64,000 nucleotides of DNA from Amphibalanus amphitrite (lineage: Eukaryota > Arthropoda > Thecostraca > Balanomorpha > Balanidae). The notes beneath the pieces were generated by a model. The model had not been told where the DNA came from. It worked only from the letters and a program-made list of their open reading frames with translations, and ran no database searches. Both the position numbers and the translations under genes were made by a program. The DNA lies in contig NW_024882803.1 of the NCBI RefSeq assembly GCF_019059575.1, forward strand, positions 62,001-126,000. Reading direction: 5' to 3'. Of the stretch, positions 11,601 to 22,874 are shown piece after piece; the stretch's first letter is position 1; each line of letters begins with the position of its first letter.

Positions 11601-13267
11601 GTGCTTGCTCAAACAACCTGCGGTCCCGCGATGCGGAGCCCGGCATCGCAGATGCTGGTATCCGAAGGTTGGGACTTTTCAATTAGACAATCACTATTCT
11701 TTAGAATTGTGATTTTCTATTGAAAATCCCAACCTGAGCTACCTCTCTAGGGGGGTGTTTAGCGTTTCTGCCGCGATTTTGGTCATTTTGATCCCCGCGA
11801 AAACGGCTCGATAGATTTTCTTGCCATTTTCAGCGTTTGGTCCCGTATCGGGGAGCTACCAGCTGGCATCGGTCGCTTGAAATATAATTAACCCGTTTTG
11901 GGGTAATCGGCACGTGCATTTTCCCATAGGGTTAACATGGGGAAAAATTTAAAATGCGATTTGCGCAAAAACTCCACGTTAGAAATGAATTATATTTTTA
12001 GGGTCGAATCTCGGGCCGGGACCCCACCTCATGATGGTAATTATTTAAAATATAATTAACAAAATTTTGGGTAATCGTTAAGGACAGTTACCCCATGCTG
12101 AGCCTATGGCGATTTCAAAAAATTATTTTCAAATCGATTTTGCAAAAAAATTCCACGTTAGATTTTGAAAAAGTTCCAATATGTTCTGCCCCGGGGTGTC
12201 GGCTACCACATGGTATGGGTCAGATATGGGGCGATTGAAAAGCACGTGCCACGTGCAAACGTGTTTGATGGGGTAACCTCCGGGAAAATCCGACATTGGC
12301 CAACTGGGGGTCCTATGGCTCCGAAACCACTCCACCTAGCGACACCAAATCAGTGCAGCCGGTGAGCAGATGAGTCCAGCTTGTCGCACCAGTGGTCACG
12401 TGGCGCACGTGCTATTGCACGTGCCGTGGCACGGGGTCAATTTTTGTTCTTAAATACACCAACATTGTGAAATGCAAGGAATGGGGGAAATAGCCGTCAG
12501 GCCGTCAGTTTTTATGATAGAGTCGATCTGAATACGGGTATAGACACAGAATGAACGGTGCTAGAAAACTGCTATCTCGGATTTTTTGTAAAATGAGAAA
12601 TTAAAAATTCTAGGGAAATTATATATTAGAAAGGTGAAATTTCCCTAAATTTTCTCGTTTTTCGAGTTTAGCCGTCCACTGTTCATCAACGGTGACACCG
12701 GCCGGGATAATCTTTTACATGCTGATGGCTACGTCGATGGGTCATTACGTGGCGTGAACGGTGAAGCTGTCACAGGTCCGGCACGTGCCACGTGGCCACG
12801 TGTTTGAGTCGAGTACCTCCCAGATTATCGTGTATAAGCCAACTTGTGGCCTTATAGCACGAAAACAGCAGCAGTCAGGAAGCCTGAAATGGAACAATCG
12901 GTGAGGGGACAAGCCCTGCTTGCACGACCGGTGGTCACGTGGCACACGTGCAAATCTGGGCACCTCCGCTGCGGAGATATTTTATAGTGAAATATTCAAA
13001 TGTACATAACTTTGTAAGTTTAAGTCCGATTGGGCTAAAATTTGGTGGGTGGATGAATTGTTAACCGACATGAACGAATGCGCCATGTTTGTTGCAGTGC
13101 GCCACGTTTGTCTCAAAGCGCCATTTTTGCCGCAAATCGCAGAATGTGCGTAACTTTGTCGAACATGGGACGATTAGGGTGCGCTTTGATTGAGGGATTG
13201 CTGCTTAAACGGCAGATATGAATGCACCACACTTGCCGCAAGGCGCCATATTTGTCTTAATGCGTCA

Positions 13268-14003
13268 GTGTTTGCGTTTTGCCTACGGCGGGCGTTTTTT
13301 TTGCGGCGGTGTTTGCGTTTTTTCGGTGTTTGCATTTGACGGCGGGCGGCCGTTTTTGCGTTTTTGGCGGTGTTTGCGTTTGGCGGCGGGCGGCCGTTTT
13401 TTGCGGCGTTTTGCGGTTGGCGGCGGGCGTGCGTGCGTTGCGGGCGTTTTTTGCGGCGGTGTTTGCGTTTTTTGCGGTTTTTGTGTTTGACGGCGGGCGG
13501 GCGGGCGATGCGGGTATTTTTGCTGTTTGCGTTTGGCGGCGGGCGGCCGTTTTAGCGGCGGTTTGAGGCGGGCGGCCGTTTTTTTGCGGCATTTTGCGGT
13601 TTGCGGCGGGCGGCCGTTTTGTGGTTTGCGGCGGGCGGCCGTTTTTTTACGGCGTTCGTTATTTGCGGTTAGCGGCGGGCGGCGGGCGGTCGTTTTTTTT
13701 TGTGGCGTTTGGCGGTTTGCGGCGGGCGGCCGTTTTTTGCGGCGTTTTGCGGTTCGCGGCGTGCGGCCGTTTTTTGCGGCGTTTCGCGGTTGGCGGCAGG
13801 CGATGCGGGCGTTTTTTTGCGGCGGCGGTGTTTGCGTTCTGCGGCGGACGCGCGTTTTTTGCGGCATTTTGTGCGTTTTTTTCTGCGGTTTTCGGCGGGC
13901 GGGCGATTTTTTTGGTTTTTTTTGCGACATTTGCGTTGGCGTTTTGGGCGTGCGTTTTGCGCGTTTTGCGGTGTTTGCGTTTTGCGGCGGGCGGGCGGTT
14001 TTT
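13268..14003. repeat. GC-rich tract of unit 2
   Basis: Same word array as at 10945, with different word order and number. The open frames on both strands are low-complexity shadows. Confidence 0.85.
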
Positions 14004-15672
14004 CACAATTAAAGTCCCAACCTTCGGATCCGCAGTGCTGTTCGATAAGCGCTGCCCGGGCCTATCCGAAGGTTGGGACTTTTCAATTAGACAATCACTA
14101 TTCTTTAGAATTGTGATTTTCTATTGAAAATCCCAACCTGAGCTACCTCTCTAGGGGGGTGTTTAGCGTTTCTGCCGCGATTTAGGACATCTTGATACCC
14201 TCGAAAACGGCTCGTTAGATTTTCTTGCCATTTTCAGCGTTTGGTCCCCTATGGGGGAGCTACCGGCTGGTACCGGTTGCTTGAAATATAATTAACCCGT
14301 TTTGGGGTAATCGGCACGTGCATTTTCCCATAGGGTTAACATGGGGAAAAATTGAAAATGCGATTTGCGCAAAATCTGTTCAGTAATATTTGTCCACATT
14401 TTTAGGGTCAGTTCTTTGGCTGGCACCTCACCTTCTGGGGGTAATTATTTAAAATATAAATGACAAAATTTCGGGTAATCGACGCCGACAGTTACCCCAT
14501 GTTGAGCCTATGGCATTTTCGAAAAATTATTTTCAAATCGATTTTGCCAAAAATTTCCACGTTAGATTTTGAAAATGTTCGAATATGTTGTGTCCCGGGG
14601 TGTCGGCTACCACGTGGTATGGGTCAGATATGGGGCGATTGAAAAGCACGTGCCACGTGCAAACGTGTTTGATGGGGTAACCTCGTGGTAAATGCGACAT
14701 TGGCCAACTGGGGGTCCTATGGCGTGGAAACCACTCCACCTAGCGACACCAAATCAGTGCAGCCGGTGAGCAGATGAGTCCAGCTTGTCGCACTAGTGGT
14801 CACGTGGCCCACGTGCTATTGCACGTGCCGTGGCACGGGGTCAATTTTGGTGCTTAAATATACTAGCATTGTGAAATGCAAGGAATGGGGGAAATAGCCG
14901 TCAGGCCGTCAGGTTTTATGATAGGGTCGATCTGAAAACGGGTATAGGCACAGAATGAAGGGGGCTAAAAAACTGCTATCTCGGATTTTTTGTAAAATGA
15001 AAAATTCAAAATTCTGGGGAAATTATATATTCAAAGGTGAAATTTCCCTAAATTTTCCCGTTTTTCGAGTTTAGCCGTCCACTGTTCAGAGACGGTGACA
15101 CCGGCCGGGGTCATCTTTTACATGCTGATGGCCACGTCGATGGGTCATCACGTGGCGTGAGCGGTGAAGCTATCAGAGGTCCGGCACGTGCCACGTGGCC
15201 ACGTGTTTGAGTCGCGTACCTCCCAGATTATCGTGTGTTTGCCGATTTGTGGCCTTATAGCACGAAAACAGCACAAGCCAGGAACACTGAAATGGTGCAA
15301 TCAGTGAGGGGACAAGTCCTGCTTACACCACCGGCGGTCACATGGCACACGTGCAAATTTGGGCACCTCCTTTGCGGAGATATCTTACAGTGAAATATTC
15401 AAATGTGCATAACATTGTCAGTTTAAGTCCGATTAGGCTAGAATTTGGTGGGTGGATGAAATGTTAAGCGACAGGAACAAATGCGCCACGTTTGACTCAG
15501 TGCGCCACGTTTGTCTCAAAGCGCCATTTTTGCCGCAAATCGCAGAATGTGCGTATCTTTGTCGAACATTGGACGATTAGGATGCGCTGTAATTAAGGGA
15601 TGGCTGCTTAAACGGCAGATATGAATGCACCACATTTGCCGCAGAGCGCCATATTTGTCTTAATGCGTCAGT

Positions 15673-15716
15673 CATTGACCTCTATAATACCTAATAGAGG
15701 TCAATAGAGGTCAATG
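15673..15716. mobile_element. 44-bp insertion with 13-bp inverted ends and 8-bp target duplication
   Basis: Ends CATTGACCTCTAT in inverted orientation. GCGTCAGT is repeated exactly on both sides (15665-15672 and 15717-15724). Unit 2 shows the empty site, a single GCGTCAGT followed by GTTTGCG at about 13263. Confidence 0.7.
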
Positions 15717-15724
15717 GCGTCAGT

Positions 15725-16410
15725 GTTTGCGTTTAACGGACGGCGGTCGTTTTTTTGTGGCGGTGTTTGCGTTTTTCCGGTGTTAGGCGGTGGGCGGCCG
15801 TTTTTTGCGTTTTTTTTTTGCGGTGTTTGCGTTTGGCGGCGGGCGGCCGTTTTTTTGCGGCGTTTTGCGGTTGGCGGCGGGCGTTGCGGGCGTTTTTTTG
15901 CGGCGGTGTTTGCGTTTTTTGCGGTTTTTGTGTTTGGCGGCGGGCGGGCGGGCGATGCGGGTGTTTTTGCGGTGTTTGCGTTTGGCGGCGGGCGGCCGTT
16001 TTTGCGGCGGTGTGTGGCGGTTGGCCGTTTCTTTTGCGGCGTTTTGCGGTTTGCGGCGGGCGGCTTTCTGCAGCGTTTTGCGGTCGCCGGCGGCCGGCCG
16101 TTATTTGCGGTGTTGCGGTTTGCGGCGGGCGGTCGTTTTTTGCGGCGTTTCGCGGTTGGCGGCGGGCGATGCGGTTTTTTTTTGCGGCGGCGGGGTTTGC
16201 GTTTTTTTGCGGTTTTCGCGTTTTGCGGCGGACGGGCGTTTTTTGGCGTTTGGGGTGCGTGCGATGCGGGCGGTTTTGATTTTTTTGCTGCGTTTTTTGA
16301 GTTTTTTTTTGCGGTTTTCGCGGGCGATTTTTTTGCGGCATTTGCGTTGGCGTTTTGGCGTCCGTTTTGCGCGTTTTGCGGTGTTTGCGTTTGGCGGCGG
16401 GCGGGCGGTT
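15725..16410. repeat. GC-rich tract of unit 3
   Basis: Same word array. Its upstream edge carries a 44-bp insertion (15673-15716) that unit 2 lacks. Confidence 0.85.
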
Positions 16411-16561
16411 TTTCACAATTCAAGTCCCAACCTTCGGATCCGCAGTGCTGTTCGACAAGCGCTGCCCGGGCCTAGATATTCGTTTTCGCTCTTTCTGAAC
16501 CGAGCGACATCACTTTCGTGCCAATTCATTAACTTTTTTGAAGGTGGGAGGGTCCCTTTAA

Positions 16562-17317
16562 GTTAAACTTAGTACCAATACCTACCAACCTACAACCTAT
16601 TTGGATCTTTCATATACTTATAACATGCTGCTGCTTCTGCTAACATGCTGCGGAATGCTGGTTGACATGATGGAATGCTGGTATGACAGTGTTCCATGTT
16701 TCAGAATTTTAGGTGAATAACCACACATGATGGGGAAAATATTTTCATCCTAAAAATATGACAAGTGGCTTTATTTCATCTTTGCTAAAAAAATATGTCA
16801 AAAGTTTGATTCAACAGCCAGCTGCCAGGTTATGCATGACTTGACAGTTGATGCATCTACTCTACATCATTTCATTTCAGATCCTTTGAAGGTTCTGACA
16901 AAATCTGAGGTAAAAAATGGCATTATGCAGTTTTGCGGAAAGACTAAATCTATCTCATTTTGTCTTCAGATTTTTTTTATTGGGACACCCAATTGAAATC
17001 CAATTTTAGAACACTGTGACACCATGCCTGTGTGCCAAGTAAGAGGAAGGGTCTACAAGTATACATCAAGATAACCAATTATGGACAAGTTGAGACTTGA
17101 GTCATGAGCTCTTATTTGTGGTTACAATACCTTCAACTGCATGATTTTGCACAACTTCCATACAGGCATCCAGACTGGAAAAGGTTCAAGTCCATACTTA
17201 TTCTGGTGCTTGAATATGGCAGTTCAAAGATGGAAGGCATACCTATGATGATACAAAATGAAAAAAGTAATTCAACTTACAAAAAATAGGTATTCATATC
17301 TATCCTAAACTAAACTA
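16562..17317. other. Unassigned A/T-rich stretch
   Basis: Follows the TTAA of the 11.9-kb element. I see no gene, only short frames and a few simple words (GCTGCTGCTTCTG near 16628). Confidence 0.5.
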
Positions 17318-17420
17318 ACCTAAACTTACCTAACCTAATCCAACCCAACCCAACCACCCCAACCAGCCCAGCCCAGCCCAACCCAGCCCAGCCCAGCCCA
17401 GCCCAGCCCAACCCAATCCA
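17318..17420. repeat. Degenerate CCTAA / CCCAA / CCCAG pentamer array
   Basis: Begins with CCTAAAC/CCTAACCTAA words, then CCAACCCAACCC, then CCCAGCCCAGCCCAG. CCTAA is the complement of the arthropod telomere unit TTAGG. Confidence 0.6.
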
Positions 17421-17815
17421 AAACTTACAGTCTAAAACCTAGAGCTAAAACCTGCAGCCCAAACTGGAAAACATCCATATGGTACGCCGGACGCCCGTGA
17501 AGCCGTCATGCGCCGAAGTTCGGCGCAAGCTATTTTGCAATTTGCGCTGAAATTTCTGCATTGTTTGCGCCGAAGGTTAGTGCCCTTTTGCGTCAAAATT
17601 AAGCCACTTATACAAAAAGCACGTTTACATCTGCTGGCCAAGGTTTTATAAACCAGACAGAACGCTCTGGGCCTTAACCACTCCTGACTCCCATGTTTGA
17701 GCGTCCAAATTAGTTGATGTTTCCATGGAAGCTGAATACCACAATACGTGTAGCGCACTGTAGCATCGTGCCGTGAAATAAGGCTCGGGACGGAAGTTCC
17801 GGGGTCACAAAAATT

Positions 17816-18800
17816 GGTGTGGCGGTGTTGTCGCGGCTGGCGGGCGCCAGCAAGGGGTTTAAGTTTACGACACCACTCTTGTTTCAGGAGAGGTGTCAGC
17901 GATTCGAGACTACTTGGGCATGCGGGCAGCGGGGTCGGCGTGGCTGCCTGCGGCTGCGGCCACACATCTTGGCGTCCTGGAGGCGGAGATGCTGATGGTG
18001 GCATGAGTCATCACTGGCTGCCCGATTTCCATGCTCCAAGACTCGCCGTGAGGGCCGAGGCGGGCGTCGTGCCGATGGAGAGATGAGGAGGGATGCGCTG
18101 GCATCGCGCCTACTGGCGAAGGCGCTCTCCCTCCCGTCGGAGGACCCGCCGCGTCGTGGCGGAAGCCCCCCCCCCCCCAACCGTGACTGAAGTCAGTGAC
18201 CGGCTGGAGAGAGCGCGGGGGAGCGGTGTGGGACCACTGGAGTGGCGCTGCCCGCCGAGGCGCGCTTATCCACGAGACTGCCCCCGTAGACGCCAACAGA
18301 CGGCGTCACGGTCCACCTGGACCTGCTGCCGATCGGGGCGTCCGCGACAGCGAGGAGGAGTGCTGCGGAGGCGTGCCTGGGAGCGCTCCCCCAGCGTGCG
18401 ACGTGGGCCTGGGTCGACGGGTCTGCGACCGGGGGAGTAATAGGAAGGCGGCGCTGGGGTCCTCACCGAGCACCCAGACAGTACAACATTGGTACTGCGG
18501 GAGGCGGCGGGGAGGATTTGCTCCATTTACCGATCTGAGATGGTGGCGCTCAAGACGGCAAAGCAACATCTCCTGAAGCACCCGTCCTTCGAGGAAGACC
18601 CCATAATCATTTGCTCCGACTCGCAGGCGTCGCTGGCGACGCCACGAGGTGGACAAGTGGTCCAGACACCCCCCCCCCCTCATCCCCTAGGTGCCGCCAT
18701 CTGGGAGTATATGATGGCCCTAGTGGCTGTAGGGGGCCGAAGAATCCACCATAGAAGGAGGGCGGCGATAGCCCGATTAAGCTGGGCGTCCAGTGGAGCC
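17816..18800 (+). pseudogene. Decayed non-LTR retrotransposon, reverse-transcriptase end plus RNase H
   Basis: Coding remnants lie in all three plus-strand frames, so the copy is broken. At about 17910-18006 a segment with THLGVLEAEMLMVA follows a stop-free frame typical of the region after the reverse-transcriptase domain. At about 18401-18440 the frame reads WAWVDGSATGGVIG, the first Asp motif of retrotransposon RNase H. From 18489, in a different frame, come IYRSEMVAL (the Glu motif) and IIICSDSQASL (the second Asp motif), then GAAIWEYMMAL and GGRRIH. The His/Asp end of RNase H is eroded by runs of C and apparent indels. The element replicates by target-primed reverse transcription; this copy cannot. 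The 5' end and the upstream endonuclease were not found. Confidence 0.75.
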
Positions 18801-18819
18801 TCGGCTCTATCATGGGCAT

Positions 18820-19890
18820 TGGGCAAGGACTCTGCGAGCACCCCCGTCTCCTCCATCTTCGACGGCACTCCAGTCAGAAAGCTGTCCCCACCCGAGTTTC
18901 CCAGCAGCATGGGCCACATGAAACCGAACAGCGCCGAGCCGCTCGACGCTGAGGACCAGGCGAGAGTAACAGTGAAAAGGTGAAACGCTCGAAACGGCGC
19001 GCGCCGCCGGCCGAGGGCGCCGAGCCGGCCCAGGCCGGCTGCGGGTCAAACAGAAGCCGTCTCCGCGGCGGCCGCCCAGTGACAGCGACTCGGACTGACG
19101 TCGAGGCACCGCTGCCGCCTCCGCCGACCAACCCGCCGCCCAGCAAGGGCAGTTTGAAGGCGGCGGCGCCGGTGAAGGTGGCGCGGCCTGGCAGGGGCCG
19201 CGCCAGGCAGGGAGTGGGCCTGGCAGGGGCCGGCCCACTCCCAGCTACCCGTCCCGCGAGGTGCTCAGTACCACCGACTCGTCCGATTCTGAGGCAGCGC
19301 CGTCGGCGGGCCGCCGCCAGCAGTGACGACGACCGGCTGGCGGCGTTCGCGCGGGACTTGTCCGACTCCTGGTACTCGGACTTGCCGCCCAAACTGGACG
19401 CCGGCGGCGTGAGCACCAGCAACGCCAATAAAAAGTCCAGCTTCATCCGGCTCTTCTCGCACCGTGTCAAAAGGACTACGCCGCGCGGCCGGCCGGCCAA
19501 CTCGAATGAGCGCAGCGAAGGGCACACGTCCCCGACGGCGGCACTGGCGCCTCCCGCCGCGCCGCTGCCGGCGTTGCTGGCAACGCCGATCCAGGCCCAT
19601 CGATTTCTACTGTTTTGTTGCCTACGTGCCGCTGCCGCCGCTCAGCCAGCACAATGGCGTGCCGGTGTTGCGCTGTCGGATCGAAAAGCGGCTCGTGCAG
19701 CGGACGGACGGGTGCGGCCCGCGCGATGAGCCGCCGCCGCACACCGAGCTGCGCCGCGCGGACGTGAAGGTGGAGCTGGCAGCGGCCTGCTCAGTCCCCT
19801 CAACGGCGTCGACCGGCTCTCCGGCGATTTGCGGTCAGAAACGCCGCCGCTTCTGGGACCAAGGTGTCAGAGCGCGGCGCTGCCCGTGAG
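18820..19890 (+). pseudogene. GC-rich coding-like tract in shifting frames, unrecognised
   Basis: Plus-strand segments that read like protein occur one after another in different frames: STPVSSIFDGTPVRKLSPP (about 18835), KPSPRRPPSDSDSD (about 19055), SREVLSTTDSSDSEAAPS (about 19255), DDRLAAFARDLSDSWYSDLP with KKSSFIRLFSHRVKR (19325-19475), and IDFYCFVAYVPLPPL to LRCRIEKR (19600-19690), open to 19889. Each keeps non-random composition, but no single frame connects them. A decayed processed gene, or a gene in a stretch with several indel errors, explains this best. The minus strand is also open because the GC content is high. It stops just before the TTAA element at 19894. Confidence 0.35.
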
Positions 19891-19897
19891 ACGTTAA

Positions 19898-20929
19898 CCC
19901 TCGCCGGACCTATTGGTTTTCTACATACGCGCCGGCCGAGGGGGGGGGGGGGCGGGTACGACCCCCCCTCGCCGTTTCGCCCCTGGTGGAGCTAGCGCGT
20001 CGCGGAAAAAACGAGCGTGTGCGCCGTTACGAGACGCAGAGATTGGTACCCGATTTTAAGGTCCTAGGTCAACCGGTGACCTCTGAGGTCAGGTCAAGTG
20101 CCCCAAGGTACGGTTCAGTTTTTGGTGAATAACTTCGCAAAAAACGGCCGCAGAGCGCCGATTTTGGCAGCATCGTGTTCGTCTCGCTCAGGCGCGTCGA
20201 ATGATATACTTTTTGTCCGGGTCAGGTCAATTTGGGGTGTTGACCTCAGGTCAAGGTCAGGTCAGCACCCCCAGGTCACGAAGTTGGTCGAAAGGCGTCA
20301 TGTCGCATATCATTCGATTCGGCAGGTCTTCCTGAGTCCATTGGTGGCTTTCCCGACTCGCTAGCTCAATTTGATCAAGATTTATTGACGAAAAACTAAT
20401 ATGACCTTGATGACGTCATAAATGACGTCACGCAAGGTCAACATTGCAAAAGTGACGCATCTAACCTTGCAAGGAGTGCATCAAATCACGATTCTGTGTG
20501 CTTGAGATAGTTGGAGATCGTTCCCGGCGCCAGAATAGCAGTTTGAATTTTTCCCCATTGACTTATAATGGTGAGGTCACGAAAATGACCTGACCTCATA
20601 TGACCTTTAGGAAAAATCCGAGATATACAAGTTGTGGGACTCATAATGGATACTAGATCCTGCAAGTTTCATTTCCCTGTGACATCTCCTCTGGCAGTGA
20701 GGGCGTTGTGAAGTTGCGACATCTGAAGACCGTGCAGAGGTTCACTTATGACGTCATAGGTCAGTGACCTGACCTGACCCAAAAATGCGGTTGGTGTCAA
20801 AAGATCCGGCTTGGATCAAAGGTCAGGTATGCCAAGTTTCAGCTCTCTATCGCCAGCGTGTTCGGAGCTATCGCGAAAAAACCCTATGGGGGGGGGCGGC
20901 ACCCGCCCCCCCCCCTCGGCCGGCGAGGG
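19898..20929. mobile_element. 1.03-kb TTAA element, family A copy 1
   Basis: TTAA at 19894-19897 and 20930-20933, with inverted ends CCCTCGCCGG. The CCCT start with TTAA duplication fits piggyBac-type MITEs. G-run/C-run hairpins lie near each end (about 19938-19970 and 20888-20916). About 20 AGGTCA/TGACCT sites were counted by eye, where roughly one or fewer is expected by chance. There is no coding capacity. Confidence 0.85.
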
Positions 20930-20933
20930 TTAA

Positions 20934-22874
20934 GTTAGCACAGGCAATGTCGTCTGCACTCCTTGCAGTTCATGTTGAATACACAACCATGTTGCGAAGT
21001 AATAGGCGCCGGGTTTTTCAGTTCATAGAACTTTTTCCCTGGCTATTACACCCCACAACCGAACACTGACACCTTGCACAAGTATGACTGTGTGTATGAA
21101 TGTTAATAAATACATGAACCAATGTTGTGTTTTCGGTTCCAGTACCTTCTTTGGGCACCTCGGCAACAAGTAAGTAATCCGTTAGCTTTGCCACACCTAA
21201 GATAGGCTCCCACGTTGTTATTTGCTCCCGGGTTACCATAAACCGGTTTAACGTAACTTTTGCATCCCGGCCAAAATTGCCGGGTTAACTGTCCCACCGC
21301 TCGAGACTGGCGCTAGGCTGGCCGAGCAAAAAAAAAGTTTGTCCGCGGCTTCGTCTTATTCGCAGCTGCTGGACACGGGGGAGGGGGGAGGAGGGGCTGC
21401 ATCGGACGAAAAGCGGGCTCTGGTATTAAAGGGACGTTAGGCGGCACGGGCGGACATCGATAGCAGCGCCTCTATCGGTCACTAGGGAAAGCTGGGCTGT
21501 AGGCGACGAAATACCGGCTGAGTTGTCACACGTTGAATAGGTTTTATAGACATCCGTTTTGTGAAAAAGTTGAACTTTTGCCTTCAATATTTCTACAGGC
21601 AATTTTAGAAGTGTCTTCACATAGATTACAAAACCGTTTAGATTATTGTATTCACTTCAAGCCTTTCCTATTGTTCTTGACGAGGATGCGGGAACTATTT
21701 CTAATTAGTGTTTCTAGCATAGTAAAAGAACATATTGTGCAAACGATGAAAAAAGCATAAATGGAAGATTTTAAATGCAATTTTCTCTAGCAATTAATGG
21801 TAAATTCTCTACAGATCAAGGAAAATGTGCATGCTAACTGATAATTTAAAGTTCTTGGGGCCAGTTGTTTTCTTCTTTTCTTACGTCGCCCCAATGGCCG
21901 CGAATACACTTGTGATAACGCCTATCGAGATAATGAGCCAAGGCCTCGTCTAACATGTTAACTGGGGGGGCCAAACCCCCGCAGTCATCGACCTGGCCCC
22001 CCCAGTCAGGGCAAAAAGTCCCTACTGGGGGGGCCGGCAATAGTCAAAAGGCAAACGAATTTTTATTTCGCGGCGTTAGTGCACATAAAAACAAATGCGT
22101 AAACGAAACGATGCAATGTGACCACATTGAAATACCCCATTACCTAGGGCTGTTATGTGTTTATTTTGTTTACCTGAACCTTTTTTCGCTCAGCAATACG
22201 TTACATTTCGTCTTTTCAGGCGACCAACTCCGTGTCCCGGATATTCTTTTTTCATTAATTTTGTCCGAACCTTTTGAATGGAAGGATTCACAAGTAGAGC
22301 CCCCGCCAAGCAGAGCTTTGCGTTGGCCCTGCCCTCTACCCTCCGATCGCGCAATTCGTGATCTATGACAGAATTTAGAGCCCAAAGTTTAACGTATGCA
22401 CATAGCCGCGCACGGCCGGTCCCCTCACTGACTTCGAATGGCTACGGCCTGCCACCAACCGTAACCATACTCGCCAGGAGGCTCGTAAAGATCGTGCGAT
22501 GTCGCGCTTCGAACCTGGACTGTTATAACCGGGACGCGTGCCCTCACCACGCGGAGTCCAAGGCTCTACCGGCAAAAAATCTCCTTAGGTATCAATCTCT
22601 TGTTTCTGTCCTCGCCCCTCGGGGCGTCAATCTCTTGTTTTTGCCTATCGTCGTCCTCGCTAGCGGCGTCCAACTTCTGGCTGGACGGTCACCGGTGTGC
22701 TGCTAGAGTAGCTCCTAATCGTAATGAAGCAGGCTCCCGTTCTGAGTGGTCAAACGTAGGCGCAGATGCCAGATTGGTGGTCTGTCTGTGGGGACGGGAA
22801 CTCTGACAGCTGGGAAGTCGGCATGGAGTCCTGGAGGGCAAATGCCAGCCACTTCGTGTCCCAACTCCCAACTG
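20934..22874. other. Intergenic stretch with no gene seen
   Basis: Contains a TTAA-AGGGACGTTAGGCGGCACGG word at 21427 that resembles an element end, without a partner, and a CTGGGGGGGCC...GGCCCCCCCAG inverted pair at about 21961-22007 repeated partly at 22025. Frames here are short and unsupported. Confidence 0.5.

Larger units (their letters stand above)
8809..16473. repeat. Three tandem satellite units of 2.4-2.9 kb
   Basis: Units start at about 8809, 11659 and 14062 with the same TATCCGAAGGTTGGGAC hairpin (the first unit is longer and carries an extra hairpin). Each continues with conserved A/T-rich blocks and CACGTG clusters, then a 0.6-0.75-kb GGCGGGCGGCCGTTTTTTGCG tract. Units 2 and 3 end with CAGTGCTGTTCGA.AAGCGCTGCCCGGGCCTA. 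The many overlapping frames in all six phases are an effect of this composition. Confidence 0.9.
4671..16557. mobile_element. 11.9-kb TTAA-flanked element, TIR AGGGACNCTCCCACCTT
   Basis: TTAA at 4667-4670 and 16558-16561 brackets inverted ends AGGGACACTCCCACCTT and AGGGACCCTCCCACCTT (16 of 17). The TTAA duplication is the mark of piggyBac-type insertion. No transposase is seen; the inside is a foldback (4972-8731) and three tandem satellite units (8809-16473), so it is non-autonomous or a composite. A third copy of the left end begins at 63370 and matches for over 50 bases, including GAGTTGAGATAGCCAA. Confidence 0.75.

Noticed and set aside
10898-16566. Many long overlapping open frames on both strands rich in Gly/Arg/Phe or Lys/Ala/Pro
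   Set aside because: They are produced by the GGCGGGCGGCCGTTTTTTGCG word arrays, differ between tandem units and have no starts or domains in common.
17432-18180. Minus-strand frames opposite the retrotransposon remnant
   Set aside because: The plus strand carries the RNase H motifs, so these are antisense shadows.
22480-22570. tRNA-like B box (GGTTCGAAG) on the minus strand with a weak A-box-like word
   Set aside because: No consistent acceptor or anticodon stem could be drawn, so neither a tRNA nor a tRNA-derived SINE is claimed.
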